Positions 59,946 through 64,000 of a stretch of 64,000 nt of DNA are shown here, one piece after another. The DNA is from Phoronis australis (lineage: Eukaryota > Phoronida > Phoronidae). The number at the start of each line of letters is the position of its first letter. Within the stretch, counting starts at the first letter, position 1. The stretch spans positions 1,361,587 to 1,425,586 of the forward strand of contig NMRA01000003.1 in the NCBI GenBank assembly GCA_002633005.1. Direction: 5' to 3'. Made by a program: the position numbers and the translations under genes. Below the pieces are notes generated by a model. That model ran no database searches, had not been told where the DNA came from, and saw only the letters and a program-made list of their open reading frames with translations.

Positions 59946-62160
59946 TTACGTTTTCTTTCAAACTTTGCACTCTTTTGTGATTTCTACTGTTAATAAAAAT
60001 ATGTACACACAATGTCATTATTATCGTCAGTAATATTTTAATCCATTCCACACACTGATATGTTTTTGTCAAATTATGAAGTGTGCTCTGGACAGGAGCA
60101 TTTCAAAAAGAAAACAAAGGTTAATTCAATGTTGAACATGGATGCTGACCTTTTCATTGTTCTAAAGCTTGAGTTGATTTGTTGTTACCACAACTCATTT
60201 TAACTTCAATTTTGCGAACGTTGTTTTTCTGTTTCATTCAGAAATGTCTTGTTCCCCTTTTTCGGGTTCAGGTAGTATATCCCGGTACCTGCATCTATTT
60301 CACCCATGATTCCCCAACACGGATGTTCCTCTGTCCCAATATTACTGTTGTTTTCCATGCCCAATGTTCCACTTTCTTTATGGTCTCCTATCCCGACGTT
60401 CCCCCGGCTTAAAATTCCTGGGCTCCGATGTTTGATCTTTCCGATCCTTACCCTGCTCGGTGGGCCATTCCAAGTTTTTTTTATACCGGAGAGCCCCAAA
60501 TTTTTTGTTAGTCTTCCATAAATTCACATAGGAAAACTTATGTATTATCCATGCTTTCGTGCGTGTCAAAGTCGAAGCAAGATGAAGTCGTCATTCATCT
60601 CTTTAATAGTAAAGACTCGCGCAGCCACTGGCGGCACAGTTCTCCCATCGTTCAATTTTGCGTTCCCCTGTTCATTGAATAGTGCTCCCAGGTTGCCATT
60701 CATGTTTAATTTGATAAAATAATAAGACTGATATTTCTCTTGAACTCCTAGGATTTAATTCAATTTGGTTGAATGGAAAATGCTTACTGTTTACCAAGGA
60801 ACATACGTGTTGAATTGGTGTAATTAAAACATTTTTTACAAAAGCAGGTATGAAAGATCTGGCGTCGGTTTTATGAGAGAGAGAAACTTTTATTTTTTAA
60901 ATCATGTAAGACATACACTGTTATATGACTGGGTGGCCAGCAAAGGCACAGGCTGCTAATAGCTGACCGCCGAGTAACAATAAATTAAATAGATATTAAC
61001 AATTAAGAAGAACAAAAGAGATAACAACAGGAAGAAGTACCTTTACAATGAGATAAAATACAATTCAATTTTATTTTGAAAACGTAAATTAAATGTATTT
61101 TACAAAGAATTAATCATCGAGACCATTGATACAAAGGAAACCGCACGGTTAGAAAAGCATATGACTGGTAATCACGGTTACTTCAATTAGAACATGCATA
61201 ACGATATAGAACGTTACAATGAGATATGCTTAATATGTAATTTTTTAAATACATGGAGAACTCATGTAAGATATGAAAAGTGAGATAGTCAGGAATTTGG
61301 TCTTACCCTCTCACTTCAGGATTACCGAATAAAGGCTAGACCGATTATCACACCATTCCCTAAAAACAATTTATGCAAATTTTCTCAGTAAGTAACAGTT
61401 ATGGGTTAAGCTACACAACATATAACTTACGTCTAAATGTTCTGGTTATCGCCACAATTACAATGTCAGAGATATTTTACCACTTTTTGGTACTACCGAA
61501 TGTCGCCAACTGCGGAACCTGAAGCTGTTTGTAGTAACTTCTATCCGTAGCAAAGACATGCGTTTGCAAAATGTTGTTTTCTCATTGTGCTACATAAGAT
61601 GTTAACATAATTATTAAGCTTTAACTTACCGCTCAAAATGTGTCAGGCTGTTCTCACAAATAATTTTCCACCTGTTATAAACGTTATTTGCTTTGAAAAA
61701 CGACTTTTACATATATATCGAACTTACGGACACGTTTCCTGGTTTACGCAATGCCGCTTGACACAATATCCTTATTAAGCAATCGTGTACACACCCCAAG
61801 ATTTTGCAATAGATTTCCCGCGAAATACGTAATCATTTATATATGCATAAATTGGATTGCTTAGGCAACCTGTATTTATGACAATGTACATACAAATTCA
61901 AGGAAAGTTAACCTCAAAACTCAATATTAAAGAATAGTGTCAACTGTGGAGTGACCGTAAGCCCACTTGTTCGCAAAAACTTGATGCGTTATGCGACGAT
62001 ATCTGTGGTGTTCGCGTTGACGTCGGAGGCTTGTCATTATCGGCTGCATCACTCTGCAGGCAACGTAATCAACTACACGCCACACATAAACATCAATGTC
62101 GCTCTTATTTTGTTATTCATCTGGCACTATATAATCTTATATGCCAGTATGTCCATGTAA

Positions 62161-62232
62161 TGACGACGACAACGACGGCGGCGACTACGACAACGACAAC
62201 GATGGAGGCGACGACGGTGCCAACGACGATGA
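62161..62232 (+). repeat. GAC/GGC trinucleotide repeat, unit B
   Basis: Counterpart of 38,975-39,064 near the right border of the duplication. Length and interruption pattern differ between units. Confidence 0.8.
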
Positions 62233-62929
62233 TTAGTGTATGAGAGAATGCCTGCCAGAAGCCGTGCGCTGTCCAGTGACATTCGCCAATACAGTTAATG
62301 ACTTTAATCAAAATTAGTGGAAAGGAACAGAGAAACTCTCATTTAACCGCCATTTCTAATTCAATCAACTAAACGCCGACCAGATGGAGAGTAATGATAG
62401 ACAGTGACAGAGGTGACTAAAACTTTGCAAACATTACACAATACACTCGAATAAACCGTACTGAAAATGGTTGGGTCAAGTAGGAAACTGTTGAAGTTTA
62501 TAATCAGACCATGGAAAATTCATTTGAACTGTTCCCACTGTCAAGTGTTGACAAAAAGATATCTTTCTGTCGTTTGCTACAACAGAATAAGTTTGAAGGC
62601 TGAGCTAGATTAAAAGAACGTTATCGCGTTTTCGGCCAAAAACGCAGTTTTGAAATTATTAGTGGATGGCATAGACTTCTTGAAGTTACTAACTTGGACG
62701 AGAGGCATAAAGCAACAAAATGCGCTGCTTTTGTGACTCACAAATCACCTATTCTCAGGCTCACTGCTGGGGTGTCAGACATTCACTAATATTTACGGCT
62801 TTACCTGTAAATAATCAAAAAACTTCTGGGATCTCACGCAGCGACAGAGCGTTTAGCGGCTACCGTGAAGCTAGTAGTATTTTCTGTAAAATTTATTTTT
62901 CTCCCCGAGACTGTCCACTGTTTTGCTGC

Positions 62930-63010
62930 TTCGGTGCCGGATTTAGCTCGGCTAGCACGTGACGCTACGATCGCAAGCGTTGCACGTTCGATTCTGCGCT
63001 GAGGCCGTTT
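62930..63010 (+). other. tRNA-like SINE head upstream of the USP exon
   Basis: TTAGCTCGGCTAGCAC (from 62,943) matches a tRNA D-arm/A box, and ACGTTCGATTCTG (62,983-62,995) a B box. Acceptor-stem halves do not pair, so a tRNA-derived SINE or relic is the best reading. The rest of 62,640-63,533 has a poly-C run and no recognisable exon. Confidence 0.5.
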
Positions 63011-63533
63011 TAGAGAAAATCACTTTTCACACCAATAACGTCGCTTGAATGCAAGAACTCGTGGTTGACTTATTCATACTCGTATTCTTTTTACCATCCG
63101 TCATTTATGAAACAGGCCCATGGGATGGTAAAAGGAGTCTGGGTGGTGCACCAACGTTTGACCACGGTTCTAGCTTCCTTTCCTGCTAAAATGTTCACCT
63201 AGTTTGGTTTTCATCAGTAGAACATTTCATTTTTTATTTCTCAATTTCATCTTCTACCGTTAACTTGTGCATCCATAACCCCCCCCCCCCCCTGCCCCTC
63301 ATCGTCACTAACAGGTTGTCAACAGACCCATCTCCTCCCCTCTCCCCAATTCATCTTTCATCTGCACAATGCGTCGTGTGTTCATATGTTTCCTTCCTCT
63401 CGGCCATCTTCAATTCTCCCACAGAGATATTACCCAAGAAATGCCAGTGAAGCAAAATATTTTTTTTCTTGCATTAATTTTGAATTACTAACATACCATT
63501 TACGGCCTTATCACCTTTACTGCTGCAAATCAG

Positions 63534-64000
63534 TATTTTCATTTTATCAACAAGAAAAACAATATGAAAACCATCCTTGTGAACACATATGAAGCAACTA
63601 AAAGGTATACATCAACTCCGTCTGAAATTTTGAATAGACTAAGATTACAGAACAACTCTCTTGGCAACGGAAGTCAAAAGGATGCCCATGAATTTTTACT
63701 ATGGTTACTGAACCAATGGCACGTAGACACACTTGCTCACAACGCTGATAATGTAACGTCTGAGGTTACTAGTACCTTCCAACACGTAAGGAAGCAAACT
63801 TGGAGTTGTAATAACTGCTCAACAACAAAGGAAAAAACACAGATAGACTGGGAGTTGACCGTCTACCTCCCAACGCTAAGGAAAGAAATAACTATGCAGG
63901 AGTTGTGGCACAGCTTGTGGACGTCGTTGGACATCGAGGACTTTAGTTGCCCACACTGTAATAGTCTCAGTGGCCAGCTCACATGGTCATTAGTAAAACC
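63534..64000 (+). CDS. Ubiquitin-specific protease (peptidase C19), internal exon, partial
   Basis: An open frame starts at the acceptor CAAATCAG|TAT (63533/63534) and stays open to the right edge, about 155 codons. A perfect TACTAAC branch-point-like motif sits at 63486-63492, 41 nt upstream, and an in-frame stop lies in that upstream stretch, so this is probably an internal exon rather than a start. A start at the ATG at 63564 is possible. The frame contains GNGSQKDAHEFLLWLLNQW, matching the USP box QxDAxEF. It then has a zinc-finger-type pair of CxxC motifs (CNNC at about 63807 and CPHC near 63950), as in the fingers subdomain of USP catalytic domains. The catalytic Cys box should be encoded upstream but I could not find it; the His box lies beyond the window. 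The LGNGSQ..EFLLWLL wording recalls USP31/USP43-type enzymes, but this is uncertain. Confidence 0.8.

Larger units (their letters stand above)
42475..62640 (+). repeat. Segmental duplication, unit B
   Basis: Same content and order as unit A but about twice as long. The extra DNA is explained by insertions: a GIY-YIG element (about 43,833-44,595), a nested transposon stack (44,716-48,037), 48,075-48,785, 53,060-57,560 and about 60,885-61,275. The gene itself is undamaged. Confidence 0.9.

Overview
The window is nuclear DNA from an animal, most likely a marine invertebrate. The reasons are multi-exon genes with GT-AG introns, metazoan families (tepsin, small Maf, a ubiquitin-specific protease), and a heavy load of Penelope-like, Kolobok-like, hAT-like and foldback elements. 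The species cannot be fixed from sequence alone. All exon models below were built by hand from splice signals, reading phase and protein similarity remembered from the families; nothing was searched.

Layout. (1) 1-8,564, minus strand: the 5' part of an AP-4 accessory protein tepsin gene, seven coding exons, running off the left edge; a dead Penelope-like fragment and a degenerate tandem repeat sit in its introns. (2) 8,565-12,719: intergenic repeats, including a foldback element. (3) 12,720-13,764, minus: a complete small Maf bZIP gene. (4) 13,765-18,410: intergenic, with a 285-bp duplication next to an N. (5) 18,540-27,635, plus: a complete nine-exon gene for a 270-residue conserved protein of unknown function. 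(6) About 29,470-39,460 and 42,475-62,640: a tandem segmental duplication. Each unit carries one intact seven-exon minus-strand gene (338 and 335 residues) for a secreted, cysteine-rich protein. The right unit has been inflated by nested transposons. A 1.65-kb Kolobok-type transposon lies between the units. (7) 63,534-64,000, plus: an internal part of a ubiquitin-specific protease gene that leaves the window on the right.

The most interesting object is the duplicated secreted-protein pair. After a signal peptide and a Ser/Thr/Pro-rich stretch, each protein contains three repeats of a six-cysteine domain. Every domain is encoded by exactly two exons, and intron phases strictly alternate 1-2-1-2-1-2. 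A six-cysteine, peritrophin-like C-terminal tail follows. I do not recognise this architecture. The two copies are intact but differ sharply in one short cysteine loop, which suggests functional divergence. A second point of interest is the Kolobok element, which carries a frameshifted THAP-domain ORF on one strand and a P2RX7-like cysteine-rich ORF on the other.
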